The notes below the pieces were generated by a model, which saw only the letters and a program-made list of their open reading frames with translations, was not told the DNA's origin and did not search any database. The position numbers were made by a program, and so were the translations under genes. DNA of 64,000 bases, taken from assembly GCA_032622095.1 (NCBI GenBank), contig CP136067.1, positions 76,348,705 through 76,412,704 on the forward strand, read 5' to 3'. This document shows, one piece after another, positions 11,328 through 22,344 of the stretch (its first letter is position 1; each line of letters starts with the position of its first letter). The stretch comes from Siphonodentalium dalli. Lineage: Eukaryota; Mollusca; Scaphopoda; Gadilida; Siphonodentaliidae.

Positions 11328-11786
11328 TTAAAGGTACTCAATCCGATCAGATGCTCCTAAATTACTATTTCTTTGACTTCGGGGGTAAAAAATATTTTAT
11401 TCGAGTCGAGGAACCTACCCGTCAAAGCTCAGTGATCAGATATCGATTTTTGAAGTTAATTATTTCAATTGTTTCTAGCCCAGAAACTCGTGTTCAAAAT
11501 GGTTCAAACGGACGTTCTTGCAGGTAAAGATGGATAACTCTTAAAATTAAGTGGTTATTATTACCACTTGATATTAGAGTTATCTTTTCCTGCAAGAACG
11601 TCCGTTTGAAAAAGTTTGAACACGAGTTTCTGGGCTAGAAACAATTGAAATAACTAAGATAAAAAATCGATATCTGATCACTCTGAGCTTTATGGGTGGG
11701 TTCCTCGACTCGAATCAAATATTTTTTACCCCCGAAGCCAAAGAAATAGTAATTTAGAAGCGTCTGATCGGATTGAGTGCCTTTAA
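11328..11786. mobile_element. AGGTACTC palindromic MITE with TTAA target duplication
   Basis: The element spans 11332-11782 (451 bp) between TTAA at 11328-11331 and 11783-11786. It is palindromic over almost its full length: the termini begin AGGTACTCAATCCGATCAGA and the left arm through 'ttcgggggtaaaaaatatt' returns inverted on the right. The centre near 11560 is a strong hairpin. Copies: 4831-5113 (half) and 62271-62739. TTAA duplication fits the piggyBac group, but the termini differ from the CCCTTT family. Confidence 0.9.
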
Positions 11787-12370
11787 AGGGGTACTGTACG
11801 CCATTTTCATTAAATTTCCGGTGACAACAACGATCTAATATCGATAATATATAGAAACATAAGTAATTTGAGTCGAAGATGTATTCTGTAAACGCTCAGG
11901 TTAATAGGCTATCTTAAAATTTAATAATTTAAAAGTTAATAATTTGATATAAATTGAATTTATGACTGGAGCCATAAAATGGCGTCAATTAAATTACGAA
12001 TTACCGTAAACAAAAACAGTAATTGAGGGATACTGGATTGTTAAACCGATCGCACACACGATCGCTTAAAATATTATGATGATACGGGGAGAACACTCAA
12101 GCCACTCACTGACTAGCGATGATGCAATAACTTAAATGATTATATGGGACTAGTATGCATATAATATAACTTTTATTTGATTTATTTGGTTGAAAACTTT
12201 ACAAAAATTACTCGACAACGACAATTTGTATTTTTGCATTCCGGTAAATTTGTCATCCGTAACATGACTTCGTACTCAACAGACTTTCAAATAATGGAAA
12301 AATTGTTACCTTATTCTCAGACTCGGAGACTATAGAAACCAACAACATTTGTCGTATAGTACCCCTTTAA
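11783..12370. mobile_element. AGGGGTACTGTACGCC MITE with TTAA target duplication, copy 1
   Basis: The element spans 11787-12366 (580 bp). Its left TTAA (11783-11786) is also the right TTAA of the preceding MITE. Termini read AGGGGTACTGTACGCC and, inverted, AGGGGTACTATACGAC. It is non-coding. A second copy at 41968-42559 shares nearly all the internal sequence. Confidence 0.9.
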
Positions 12371-12800
12371 GACGAAATAATAAACAAAATAAAACACAAT
12401 AACTTCCAAGTGTGGTATTTTTGATTGAAAAATTAACATATTCGAACTTGATCTGTATTTTGGGGTGGTAAACTATCGTACCAAATTTGGTTCAGTTCAC
12501 TTGATTCAATCTAAAGTTATCATCCGGAAACAGCAAATCGGGTAAAATCTAAGTGGAAAAAAGGGGGCATAACTCAGTCAAAATCATGCAGACGAAACCC
12601 ATATTCGAACATAATCTGTATTTTGGTGTGGTAAACTAACATACCAAATTTCGTTCAGTTCGCTCGATTCAATCTAAAGTTATCATCCGGAAACCAAAAG
12701 CGGACGACTAGGATGGATGGACGGACGGCTAGACAACCCATTTACATAATATGACAGTTTTTTCAAACGGGCGTATAAAAACGGGCATATACAAAATACA
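12371..12800. repeat. Degenerate mollusc-type repeat units
   Basis: Two units with 'attcgaacttgatctgtatt', 'cataccaaatttcgttcag' and 'gttatcatccggaaac' motifs (12420-12720). No gene. Confidence 0.7.
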
Positions 12801-12803
12801 TGT

Positions 12804-12901
12804 ACAGTAATGCCCTAAATAATCCTTATTTCGACTACATCCTGAAAAATTACCTGTAATTCTGCTGTGGTTAAGAAGTCGATTATTTAGGGCATTACTG
12901 T
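12804..12901. mobile_element. 98-bp MITE with CAGTAATGCCCTAAATAAT termini
   Basis: Inverted termini acagtaatgccctaaataat and their complement enclose about 58 bp. A TA precedes the left CAGT and TG follows the right end, so a degraded TA duplication of a Tc1/mariner-type MITE is possible. A truncated copy lies at 14824-14900. Confidence 0.75.
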
Positions 12902-13002
12902 GTAACAAACTATGCACTGCTGTGACTTAACTTTTTGTTTCTGTTCACTGACAGGAAGTAAGCACTCTCTGTACCACAAAAAGGAGGACCCCCATGGTCT
13001 TA

Positions 13003-13245
13003 TACAAGCCTTGAAATAGCGTGCCTGTCATTTGCAGAATGAGGTCCCCAGAGGGTGAATTTAGTGATGCTAGCATCATCAAATTCACCCTCTTGAGGAC
13101 CTCATTCTGCTTGCACCTCAGCAGAATGAGGTTCCCAGAGGGTGAATTTGGTGATGCTAGCCCGCTATGTGGGGTAGCATCACTAAATTCACCCTCTGGG
13201 AACCTCATTCTGCAAATGACAGACACACTATTTCAAGGCTTGGTC
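13003..13245. mobile_element. GCAGAATGAGG palindromic element, best-preserved copy
   Basis: The outer arms (ccttgaaatagcgtgcctg on the left and its near-complement ending near 13245) enclose two consecutive hairpins with tgaatttagtgatgctagc arms. The architecture, a palindrome containing two smaller palindromes, parallels the TTAA double-hairpin MITEs, but the sequence is unrelated. Confidence 0.8.
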
Positions 13246-13286
13246 TTATATCATCACTGCTTCCTGCAATGATACATGTATAATCC

Positions 13287-13531
13287 TTTCATGACTGGAG
13301 CTTCCTGGAATTTTGACAAAACCCTGTGCAAATGCATTCTCTTTTATATGCGAGTCCCATGGGGATCATTGCATAGTATATACGATAATGTATTGGCCTA
13401 ACAATTTTGACCTTGACCTTTGCATTCTCTCATATATGCGAGGCTCCCTATGGGAGATTCGCATATATAAGAGAATACACTGGCACATGATCTGTAATGC
13501 TGCACCAGTGCAGCTCCCGTCATGAAAGTGC
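13287..13531. mobile_element. TTAA-family hairpin MITE, CCTTTCATGAC termini, degraded
   Basis: The left end reads cctttcatgactggagct; the right end is the complement of cactttcatgacgggagct. Two diverged ccaatgcattctcttata hairpins sit inside (13327-13397 and 13418-13483). The flanks read taat rather than ttaa, so the target duplication has decayed or the insertion is old. Confidence 0.75.
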
Positions 13532-13539
13532 TAATAATA

Positions 13540-13740
13540 AATAATCACGGCATTTCACATTTAATTCTCAGAATCCTGGGTGACTCTAAACATAAACTTA
13601 ATTAAACAATTTTTACCTTGATCTTTTATGCCAGTGCATTCTCTTATATAAGTGAGGCTCCAGATGGGAGATTCACATATATAAGAGAATGTACTGGCAC
13701 AGGATCTTTAATGCTGCACCATTGCAGCTCCCGTCATGCA
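13540..13740. mobile_element. Partial hairpin MITE (right end)
   Basis: A hairpin at 13631-13697 is followed by the terminal cagctcccgtcatg at 13720-13735. The left terminus is not found, so this looks like a half copy next to the preceding one. Confidence 0.7.
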
Positions 13741-14822
13741 AGTGTGGCAGTATGCTTGTTTATGATGTGCTGGAGGTAAACAAATTCTGATGGTTGAGGG
13801 TCTGCAACATGAGTGGGCACAGGCTCATTAGCCCCACCCCCAATCTCCATAGCTGCTCCCCTGATTTGAAGTGGCCACAATGCTTACTCGTACAGATATG
13901 AATTCCCATAAATTCATTCATGATTTCATAATAGTATTTAATAATTGAAACTAGGGAGATTTGTTCACTTTAAACTCACCAGGTCTTTCAATTTTGATAA
14001 TATTCGGCTCCGATATCACCAAGAATTATTGTACAATATGGCCCAGCATGAACTCGGTGAACAAAATGAATTTTCAATGAAAACGTGATGTAGGAAAATT
14101 CAACTAGGGAATACAATAATATACCAGCTAGGTTACCTTTTTGTTGGCATCAATACACACACCTGGAATTATTATGAATTTGCATGGGTAACATGCATTC
14201 TAGTAAAGTGAATCACTACAATCACCTCAGCCGAACTGGTGGATGCTCTGGTCTGTAGCAGGTGCTTCAATAGTTTGATAACTGATTAAATGTTGTCAAA
14301 ACATGATCATTGCATCTATTATTTTCCCAACAAAGGATTGTCCAAATTTAAGTCAATATTATTGAAAAATTGACTTATGTCTCCCACAGTTAACACACAA
14401 GTGCCTGTCCTTTGTCTCTTCAGTTCATTCAGTCATTAACACTACTCATTCACACTACAGCATACCTTCACTCAATACAATAATTCTCTCACCTCACTGC
14501 ACTCCTATCACCTTACACACAATAAGACATGATAAAAACATTTAACCCCTCAGACTATCAATCTCCCTTTCAATATTTAAATAAACAGAATATATACATT
14601 ATGAATAGGCAAGTTTACAATTGTACCAAGTGTATATTGTACATGAGGAAATTGCTTCATTATATACCAGTTAACTTAATAAAACCAAAATGAAAAGCAA
14701 TTTTACCACTGTTCAATGTTTGCATTTCACAAGACTGGGGAAGCACCTAGTTTGGTGAGAACACAATCTGCTAACTGCATTTTTGTATCAACCATAAAAC
14801 ATCACAAATAGTGTTATCTATG
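13741..14822. other. No gene seen
   Basis: A/T-rich sequence without long frames, recognisable repeats or inverted structure. Confidence 0.5.
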
Positions 14823-14823
14823 A

Positions 14824-14928
14824 CAGTAATGCCCTAAATAATTGACTCCTCAACCACAGCAGAATTATGGACAATTTTTCAGGATTTAGTCTGAAATATG
14901 GCTTGTTGCCATTCATCGGAAAGCTCTG
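14824..14928. mobile_element. Truncated CAGTAATGCCC MITE fused to an inverted copia fragment
   Basis: 14824-14900 matches the reverse complement of the 98-bp MITE at 12804-12901 but stops before its right terminus. 14893-14928 is a 36/36 reverse-complement match to 16592-16627, the first bases of the copia fragment. A short aaatatgg microhomology lies at the junction. Confidence 0.8.
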
Positions 14929-15240
14929 TTTGTCACGTTACCTCCCATTACCCTTCCATAACTGGAGCCAATCTCTACCAGAGCGCACCAGTCATGCTTC
15001 CTTTCTGACTCTGTAACCGGCTGGGTACTAGTCCATGTTTCTATATTGAGCGTGGTATTTTTTAGCAAAAATGGAGAAACCCGATCGCTCAAAAGTAAAA
15101 TTTTCTATATGCTTTGAGAACAATTCCCACAATAAAACATAATTACAGAATGGAAAATCAGAGCGGTAGTTTTGTTGACTATTTTCGCAAGCTACTCGTC
15201 AAAATTGCAGCAAATTAGAACTCTTGTCTTTGACTTGCCG

Positions 15241-15722
15241 TCCAAATGTGGGTGAAATGTCGGCAGCAGCGGTCTTGCCGAGTCATCAAGGGAGGTAAAC
15301 CCTGCATGGAGTTTGAACTGGATCTACATGAAATTTTGCGAAAACCATGTTCCAATGCATTCTCTTATATATGCGAGTCTTCCATTGTGAGCCTTGCATA
15401 TATAAGAATGCATTAGCCTAACAATAATTACATTGACCCTGTAAACCAGTGCATTCTCTTATATATGGGAGACTCGCATATATAAGAGAATGCACTGGCA
15501 CAGGATATTTAATGCTTCACTAGCTCGGCTCCCATCTTGATAACTCTCAAATCCCAATAAATTATTCTCTTCAGCCACCAGCTGATGATGGGTCTCTTTG
15601 TCATATCTCTTATTGTGTGAACATGTGCTATATAGAATACACCCATAGTAGCCAAGTGTACCCAAATTTTCACCACAAGTGGCAATGTGGTTTTAATCAC
15701 AAGCCTTTTGGCGAGTGGTCAC
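15241..15722 (-). repeat. Dispersed repeat, inverted copy of 867-1341
   Basis: Includes hairpins at 15352-15414 and 15447-15498. Similarity to 867-1341 begins and ends sharply. Confidence 0.85.
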
Positions 15723-16299
15723 CACAATATCACGAGTGATGAATTTTTTTACACTCGGTTACTATGGGTGTATTTTATTTATGCCATAATTATTATTGTG
15801 CCATTTATGGTGTTTTCTGGGTTTGTGTTTTTCGCTTGCTAATTAGGGTATGGGCAAATGAGTGAAATATGAATAAAATGTACTTGAATATTTTCGTACC
15901 CGAACGATATGATTAGAAAGGTACTTGAGTATGTTCGTACATTGTACTTGAACCATGTAATGAAGTTTGACAATAAGTATTGTTGTGGTCTAATATAGGT
16001 AGCATATTGTTGATCGCGATGGATATTCACATATCGCTTAAAGCCTTTGCAGTTTTAGGTCGGTGTGTATACATGTTGACATGCTTTATTGCACCATGGC
16101 CACGGTGAGATGTGTGCGCTGAATGAAAATTCCTGCATTAACCCTTACCACACTGTGCACTATGTTTCTACTGTTGTTTAACCTGTTGTTTAACCTGCTT
16201 TGTTATTTTCACGTGACATAAATCAAATGGTATCAACTATGATATTGCATGGGGATTTGAGGGTGGTATAAGAAATTTGAACATGTTATTTAACATCGT
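15723..16299. other. No gene seen
   Basis: A/T-rich. 15735-15775 partly repeats the 'acactcggctactatgggtg' phrase of the preceding repeat. Confidence 0.5.
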
Positions 16300-16588
16300 T
16301 TAATGACACCATATTTTTATTTTAATTAACCCTCTTCATGCGACCATATTTTAACTTTAATTACCCCCCATGTTACCATATTTTAACCGACATTCATTGG
16401 AACATGTTTCAATTAACCCCCTGGGTCCATATTTGTATTAACCCTCGTGGGACCATTTTCTAATTAACCCTGATCAGTTATGGGACCATATTTTAATTAA
16501 CAATAATGGTATCATTTTAATTAACTATCGTGAGATCATATTTTTATTAACCCTCATTGGATCATTTATAATTAACCCTCATTTGATC
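16300..16588. repeat. Degenerate minisatellite, about 33-bp period
   Basis: About eight loose copies of 'attttaattaaccctcatggg' variants, broken by indels. It directly abuts the truncated 5' end of the copia-like element. Confidence 0.75.
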
Positions 16589-16607
16589 ATACAGAGCTTT
16601 CCGATGA

Positions 16608-18302
16608 ATGGCAACAAGCCATATTTCCGACAGTGAAGAATGGACTTGTGTTTCTGTTCTTGGGAGAGCTGGTAAAGCTACTGGTGGAAACAAATATTGG
16701 TACAACATGGAATCTCCTGCTGGTGACCAATTTAGCATTGATCTAAAAGAAGTTGAGTGGGAAGTGTGTGATCAAGAAACTCTGATAACGTTTGTTCCAA
16801 AGGAAAAGCAAAATGATGCAACTTGTGTGAAAGCTAAGATCCTTGAACTTGAAAAATTAAAAACATTTGATACTTATGATGAAGTGGATGAATGTGGTCA
16901 GCAGGCTATTTCTTTAAGATGGGTTCTAGTGTATAAAGGTGATGATGTTCAAGCTCGGTTGGTTGCCCGCGGATTTGAGGAAGAAGTTCAGGTACAGAGA
17001 GATTCACCAACTGTTAGTAAAATCTCAATTAGAATATTTTTGATTCTTGCAGTCAATCACAACTGGACTGTCAAAACTACTGATATAAGATCTGCTTTTC
17101 TACAAGGAAACAAGTTAGAAAGAGAAGTTTTTGTGATTCCACCAAAGGAGGAAAACAAAGAGGGAATACTATGGAGACTTAAAAGGTGCCTATATGGTTT
17201 AAATGATGCAGCGAGACAGTTCTATCTAAGTGTGGTTGAGGAACTGGAAAAATTGGGATGTGTTCGTTGTTCGCTGGACCCTTCTTTGTTTTATAAATAT
17301 GACTCTAAAGGACAGATATGTGGCATAATTGTCAGTCATGTGGACGATTTTCTACATGCAGGGAATGACAATTTTGATAAAGACGTGATGGATGGACTAT
17401 GCAGGCGATTCATTGCAAGGAAGATCGAAGTGTCAAAGTTTTCATATGTTGGGTTGAATATTGAACAGATAAGTGGAGAGATAAAGTTGGACCAGAACAA
17501 TTATGTTGAAAGTACCAAAAGTGTCCGTATTTCAGCTGAAAGAGGATCAAGAAAAACTGATGAATTAAGTTCTCAAGAATATACGGAACTAAGATCATTG
17601 GTAGGAAGCCTTAATTGGATTGTGCAGGGAACTCGCCCAGATCTAGCTTTTGAGTTAATTGAACTGAGTACCAAATTTAAGAATGGACAGGTCTGTGATC
17701 TATTAAGAGCTGTTAAAATTATGAACAAGCTCAAAGGTGAAAACTCAATGATCAAATTTCCACATTTGGGACTTCCGGTCAATAAATTGTGCTCTGAAAA
17801 TTGGAGATTAATTCTATTCACAGATGCTGCTTATGCCAACTTACCAGATGGCATAAGCAGTACAATGGCATATGTGCTCTTCATAGTTTCTAAGGAAAAA
17901 AGGTCATGCCCTCTTTCTTGGAACTGTCATAAAATCAGAAGAGTGGTGAGGTCAACTTTGGCAGCTGAAGCAATGAGTCTGCAAGAAGGCATAGAGGAAG
18001 CTATATATGTGAGGACAATTTTTATGGAAATGTGTAAATTTGACAATTCTCAGCTTCCGATTACTGCTTATGTGGATAACCGCAGTGTGGTTGAAGCAGT
18101 TCATTCAACAAGGATGGTAGATGACAAAAGGCTTAGGATTGAGTTAGGAGCCATAAAGCAGTGTTTGGAAAGGAGAGAAATTTCACATATAAGGTGGTGC
18201 CCAGGATCACTACAGCTGGCGAACTGTTTAACCAAGCGTGGTGCTTCAGGTGAGCAGTTGCTCACAATCTTCCAGAAAGGGAAGATAGAGATGGATGTGT
18301 AG
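16608..18302 (+). pseudogene. Ty1/copia-type pol fragment: end of integrase, reverse transcriptase, RNase H
   Basis: A 564-codon open frame. Residues 1-60 look like the tail of a copia integrase (LGRAGKATG). The RT spans about 63-290 with catalytic Asp in TTDIRSAFLQG (159) and the HVDD box at 244-247, in place of the usual YVDD. The segment CLYGLNDAARQF at 194-205 is typical of animal copia elements, possibly the GalEa group (from memory). RNase H follows from about 400: D406 in FTDAAYA, E454 in AAEAMSL and D490 in YVDNRS. The last acidic position is Asn539 (QLANCLTK), where copia RNases H normally have Asp, so RNase H may be inactive. A TGA immediately precedes the first Met, and the upstream sequence is a non-coding minisatellite. 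This is a 5'-truncated remnant with an otherwise intact frame. Confidence 0.93.
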
Positions 18303-18393
18303 ACAAGAAGTATCGGTATGTAGATGTACATTTGTAAATAATATCATGCTCTGGATTTTATGGAAAAAAAGAATTTAACAAAAAAAAAATATT

Positions 18394-18414
18394 AAAGGAA
18401 CAGAAGAAGGGGAA
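18394..18414 (+). promoter_or_regulatory. Polypurine tract of the copia-like element
   Basis: The purine-rich run aaaggaacagaagaagggga lies directly before the LTR start TGTTGA, the expected position for the plus-strand primer of an LTR element. Confidence 0.75.
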
Positions 18415-18935
18415 TGTTGATCCACAGCCAGCCACAGTGTAATAATGTGTACAGATCGCTAATAGAACGGACCGACCGGAAGTGACGAATTGAGAGAGCG
18501 TCCGTAGCGATGAATGAATGTCGGCGATAAAATACAGCGTAAGTCTGCGTAATACCAGTTTAACAATATACAAGTGTGGTGCAGCCTGTGGGAAGTTAGT
18601 AACATGCTATGCTGTCAAGTGCTGCTATATTCATCAGATGCGAATATAAAGGAGTTTGCTGATCTTTAAATTTCTACTGCATGACGGGTGTAAAACAGAT
18701 GAGCTGTCATTCTTGGGAATGTTCAATATAAGAAGGGTGTGATGAACTATATATTAAGTGTTAATTCATTGCAATTGTTGCAATGGTGAGGTGTGCACAT
18801 ACATCAGGAATATACACTGCTGTGGAAGAATGGCTAGGATGACAATTATTCCTGCTGGATATGTTTGAATTAAAGTTTAATTTTCAAAATCTCACTGTGT
18901 CTTCATTGATGTTTATCTTAAAACTTCATTCAACA
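18415..18935 (+). repeat. 3' LTR of the copia-like element (521 bp)
   Basis: It starts TGTTGATCC after the polypurine tract and ends TTCAACA; TGTTGA and TCAACA are a perfect 6-bp terminal inversion. A TATA-like aatataaag lies at about 18643. No partner LTR is present to confirm the ends, so the 3' boundary rests on the terminal inversion alone. Confidence 0.65.
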
Positions 18936-19810
18936 TTGATGCAACCAATTATGTCATTTGGACAATTTACTTCATCTTCGACTATTAATTTTGGTTGCTT
19001 ATGATATGATTCATGAATGGGGTGGCCCTCACATGTGCAGGCAAATTACATGCCTCAATTTAAGGTTACTGACAGCACTTAAATGGTAGAATAGTCCTCA
19101 GAGGTTTGTGATTTCAGGAAATTTTACATGTAATTTGCCACATCTTGCAGCATCTTGTGGAATTTAGTTCTATGCCAGCATGCACACTTGAAAATTAATC
19201 ACAAAATTATGTGAGAAACACTTGACTGTTTGCGTACCAACTGTTTCTATCATAATAATTTCAGGACTGTGTAAACAGTAAATAAGTGATAACTGTAAAC
19301 AAAAAAATTACATGGTCACCGTTTATTTTCTGTTTACTTGGCAACCAACATTATTATGGTAGAAACCATCAAAAATAATGGGTTTTCGTATAATTTAAGA
19401 TTTGACCAATTGGCAAAAAGAACCCATATACATGTACATGTATGTTTGTGGGAGGGTATGAAAGGCATAATATAGAAATTTGATAGCCTGTAGCATGCAA
19501 GTGATCAGCTGAATTTTTGTACTGGAAATGGAATCTGGTGGCATCTGTTTCAGACTGTCTAAAGCCTTTTTATAATTAGCCCTTTAATATATCAATGGAT
19601 TGGTAATTATAATAAAAATCAATTTATGACTTGGGTCATAAATTAATTTTCATTATAATTTTACATGTCGAACTTGGAAAACCAAATTCATTCATGTGTT
19701 GCATATATTTTGTTGAGTATGGATATGGTACAATAAATGGGTGGATTTAGTGTACAGTACCCTTAAAGGTTGCATAAGTATGTTGTATGGCACATTTATC
19801 AATAAATTGT
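18936..19810. other. No gene seen
   Basis: A/T-rich. A small hairpin (atttatgac/gtcataaat) lies near 19622-19648. Confidence 0.5.
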
Positions 19811-19819
19811 GCAAAAAAG

Positions 19820-20310
19820 TAACTTTTTGGTCAAAACCAAAATTGGTTTTTATCAAAACCAAAATTGGTTTCATATATAAAACCAGTTTGGGTTTTTATC
19901 AAAACCAGTTGGCGCTTGGTATTTGGTTTTGATCAAAACCTAATTTGGTTACATATATGGGACAAAAGTTCAATACCAATTTGGGTTTTGAATGAAACCA
20001 ATTGCTCAATACCATTTGGTTTTTATCAAAACCAAAATTGGTTTCATATATTGATCAAGTGCTCAATACCATTTGGTTTTGATCAAAACCAAAATTGGTT
20101 TCATATATTGATCAAGTGCTCAATACCAATTGGTTACATATATGGTACAAAACCAATTTGGGTTTTGATCAAAACCAAATACTCTTGTTATTGGGTTTTG
20201 ATCAAAACCAGTTGGCGCTTGGTATTTGGTTTTGATCAAAACCTAATTTGGTTACATATATGGGACAAAGTTCAAAACCAAATTTGTTTTTTTTTAAAAC
20301 CAAAATGTTT
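19820..20310. repeat. Palindromic minisatellite based on GGTTTTGATCAAAACC
   Basis: The 16-bp perfect palindrome ggttttgatcaaaacc and variants occur about eight times, separated by aattggtttcatatatgg-like spacers. A stretch of about 62 bp is repeated almost exactly at 19908-19970 and 20210-20271. A 164-codon plus-strand frame is low-complexity (repeats of GFDQN and WLHI) and not a gene. Confidence 0.85.
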
Positions 20311-20314
20311 AAGA

Positions 20315-20545
20315 GTGTACCGCTCTTTAGCGATGAGGGCAAAAGAGCGTTGCGGATGATAACGTTATACGTTGGCGCAATGCGCAAAATATCTTGGCAA
20401 TGCACGTGCCGCTGATCCAACATGGACCGCTCTTTAGCACCGAGGGCTAAAGAGCAGTATACCGTATTTTAGCACCAAACGCTAAAGAGCGGTATACCGT
20501 TAATTAGCGTATCGGGGCCCATAAAGCGCGGTATCACCCTATGTG
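20315..20545. repeat. GCTCTTTAGC inverted-repeat cluster
   Basis: accgctctttagc and its complement gctaaagagcggt alternate four times, forming hairpins such as 20427-20455. It follows directly on the GGTTTTGATC minisatellite. Confidence 0.75.
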
Positions 20546-21160
20546 TGCCGATCGGTGTATTGCCGTGGGTCGGTGTAGAGCTGTTAACCGCGGGAATTCC
20601 CGTACGAGGGGTAGATTGGAAAACGTGGTTTGTCAAAGCACAGAATGAAATATTCTTAACTGTTTTTTTGGCTTTAATCATCGAACAAAGGACCCAACAA
20701 ACATTAAGTATGATTGCCTAGTTAATAATATCGCATACTCGCGTCCCTTCAATACTTTTATCACAGCTTTTGCCTCGAAAAAGGTAAAATTCCTGTTTAA
20801 ATCTCCATAACTTTTTGCAAACCAATACCTTTACTTCGGGAAACCAATTGAAATTATAGGCAAATATATTGGGAATCGATTTGGGTGTATAAACCCAACC
20901 ATCAAAGCTACATTTCTTGGTGAAAATTTTGTTTGACGGAGGGCGCTACCGAGAAAACATGGCACGAATATAGCAATGAGAAAACATGGTATGATCGGGA
21001 AAAAGCTGTCAAAGACCGGATGATAGCTGGAATTAAACCTTCATATATTCTGGTATTTTATCAGGTTTAGGCGGTGTTATTCTCAGGACATTCTTCGAAC
21101 ATATATGGGACTGATTGGTCATGACTAAACATATCGTATAAACATTTACGTCGGGTGCAA
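20546..21160. other. No gene seen
   Basis: Single-copy-looking sequence downstream (in the gene's orientation) of the degenerate minus-strand gene at 21172-22185; its 3' flank may lie here. Confidence 0.5.
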
Positions 21161-21171
21161 ATATCGTTTTG

Positions 21172-22185
21172 TTATGACTTAGCCATAGTTGCATTAGCTT
21201 TTAGAATTATGTTGGTCTCAACGAGTCTTGTGATGACGTGTTGTATTATCTCGACTAATTCCGAAGATGCAGAAGATAAGACCGACTCCAAGTCATCGAT
21301 TCCACAGGCCTCACAATCTTCTATAATTTCCAAACATCTTGATACTGCTTCTTTGTCCTTGATCTCCAGTGTTTTCCATCTGTCTTCCAGAGTTGGCTCG
21401 ATCTCTCTTCCCCAACAATCATCACCAAGAACTTTGACTTTTCCTCTGCATATCTTTTTTCCGTCGACTGCTATATTAACTATGTTTTTTCCAAACACAT
21501 GTGCTTCTTGCTGGATAACGTCTTGGCGAATACCTGAGGAAGATAACCCTCAGATTCTTGCTCTTGTTTAGATTCTTGGTCCTTTGTCATAAGGTTGAGT
21601 ACGGCAACATCCAGCTTAGCTGTTAGAGGTTCATAGTAGTTTTTCTCTGTTAATCCTTGAGTTATGTCGCCAATGTGTTGAGGAACGAAGGAATTTTCCT
21701 CTAAATAGCCGGACAAAGTCCAAGAATAACAAATAACACATATATTGTCTAAGGGCAGTGAGACATGAGCGATAAGTCGATTCATCTCCATATACAGATA
21801 CAGATCGACATGCCCCTCACCTTCTAGCTGTTGTAGCACTTTTGGCAGCAGGTCTGTTAGTTCCTCAATCTCAACTTCAAATTCCGTTTCGTCTATTGGG
21901 ATACTACTGCCACTGGTATCATCCATTGAACTTTCTTCCTGTTCATAAACTATTTCTGATTCATAGTTTAGTTTTCGCTTGACAGGTGTGTTGAGTTTTT
22001 TTTACTTTCGATTTCACATTGACAATGAATATTGACTCGTCCTTAACATCGACCCTTCTCCCCTCTGAGACTAGGTCTGTTGGAATGACACCACGATGCA
22101 CTTTCAGTGCGTATTTCTCTGTCCCTGTTGCATGGTCCAAAAACTTTTCCAAATAGCGCAACTCACATTGTCCGTGATCTGACAT
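21172..22185 (-). pseudogene. Unrecognised minus-strand gene in three frames, probably decayed
   Basis: Three consecutive frames join into one protein-like sequence of about 335 residues read from 22185 to 21172. The first (74 codons, starting MSDHGQCELRYLEKFLDHA) leaves frame in an eight-T run (21996-22003), after which the next frame continues with a basic then acidic stretch. The second (to about 21530) is acidic (ETEFEVEIEELTDLLPKVL). Coding then resumes one frame over near 21528-21540 with VFGKNIVNIAVDGKKICRG, ending ATMAKS-stop. Codon use and charge pattern look like real protein, and no intron boundary is evident. I do not recognise the family; the V-DGKK-I...GD segment recalls transposon-associated proteins, but that is a guess. 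The alternatives are two assembly indels in a live gene or a pseudogene. Confidence 0.55.
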
Positions 22186-22344
22186 TGTGATCTACAATAC
22201 CACTCGTGTTCGTCCACTTTGATCCACAGTGAACACATTTAAACGCCTGCACCATCCCAGAAACGATGAGAGAAATCACCATGTGAATGAATACTAATGC
22301 ACTTACTTATATTGAGATCAATCAACTGGACTCGATGATTACGT

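Larger units (their letters stand above)
16592..18935 (+). mobile_element. 5'-truncated copia-like LTR retrotransposon with 3' LTR
   Basis: Contains a pol fragment (16608-18302), a purine-rich tract at 18394-18414 and a 3' LTR. The gag, protease and most of the integrase, together with the 5' LTR, are absent. The truncation point abuts a minisatellite. Confidence 0.85.

Noticed and set aside
19865-20359. 164-codon plus-strand frame
   Set aside because: Made of the GGTTTTGATCAAAACC minisatellite; peptide repeats follow the DNA repeats and no domain is seen.
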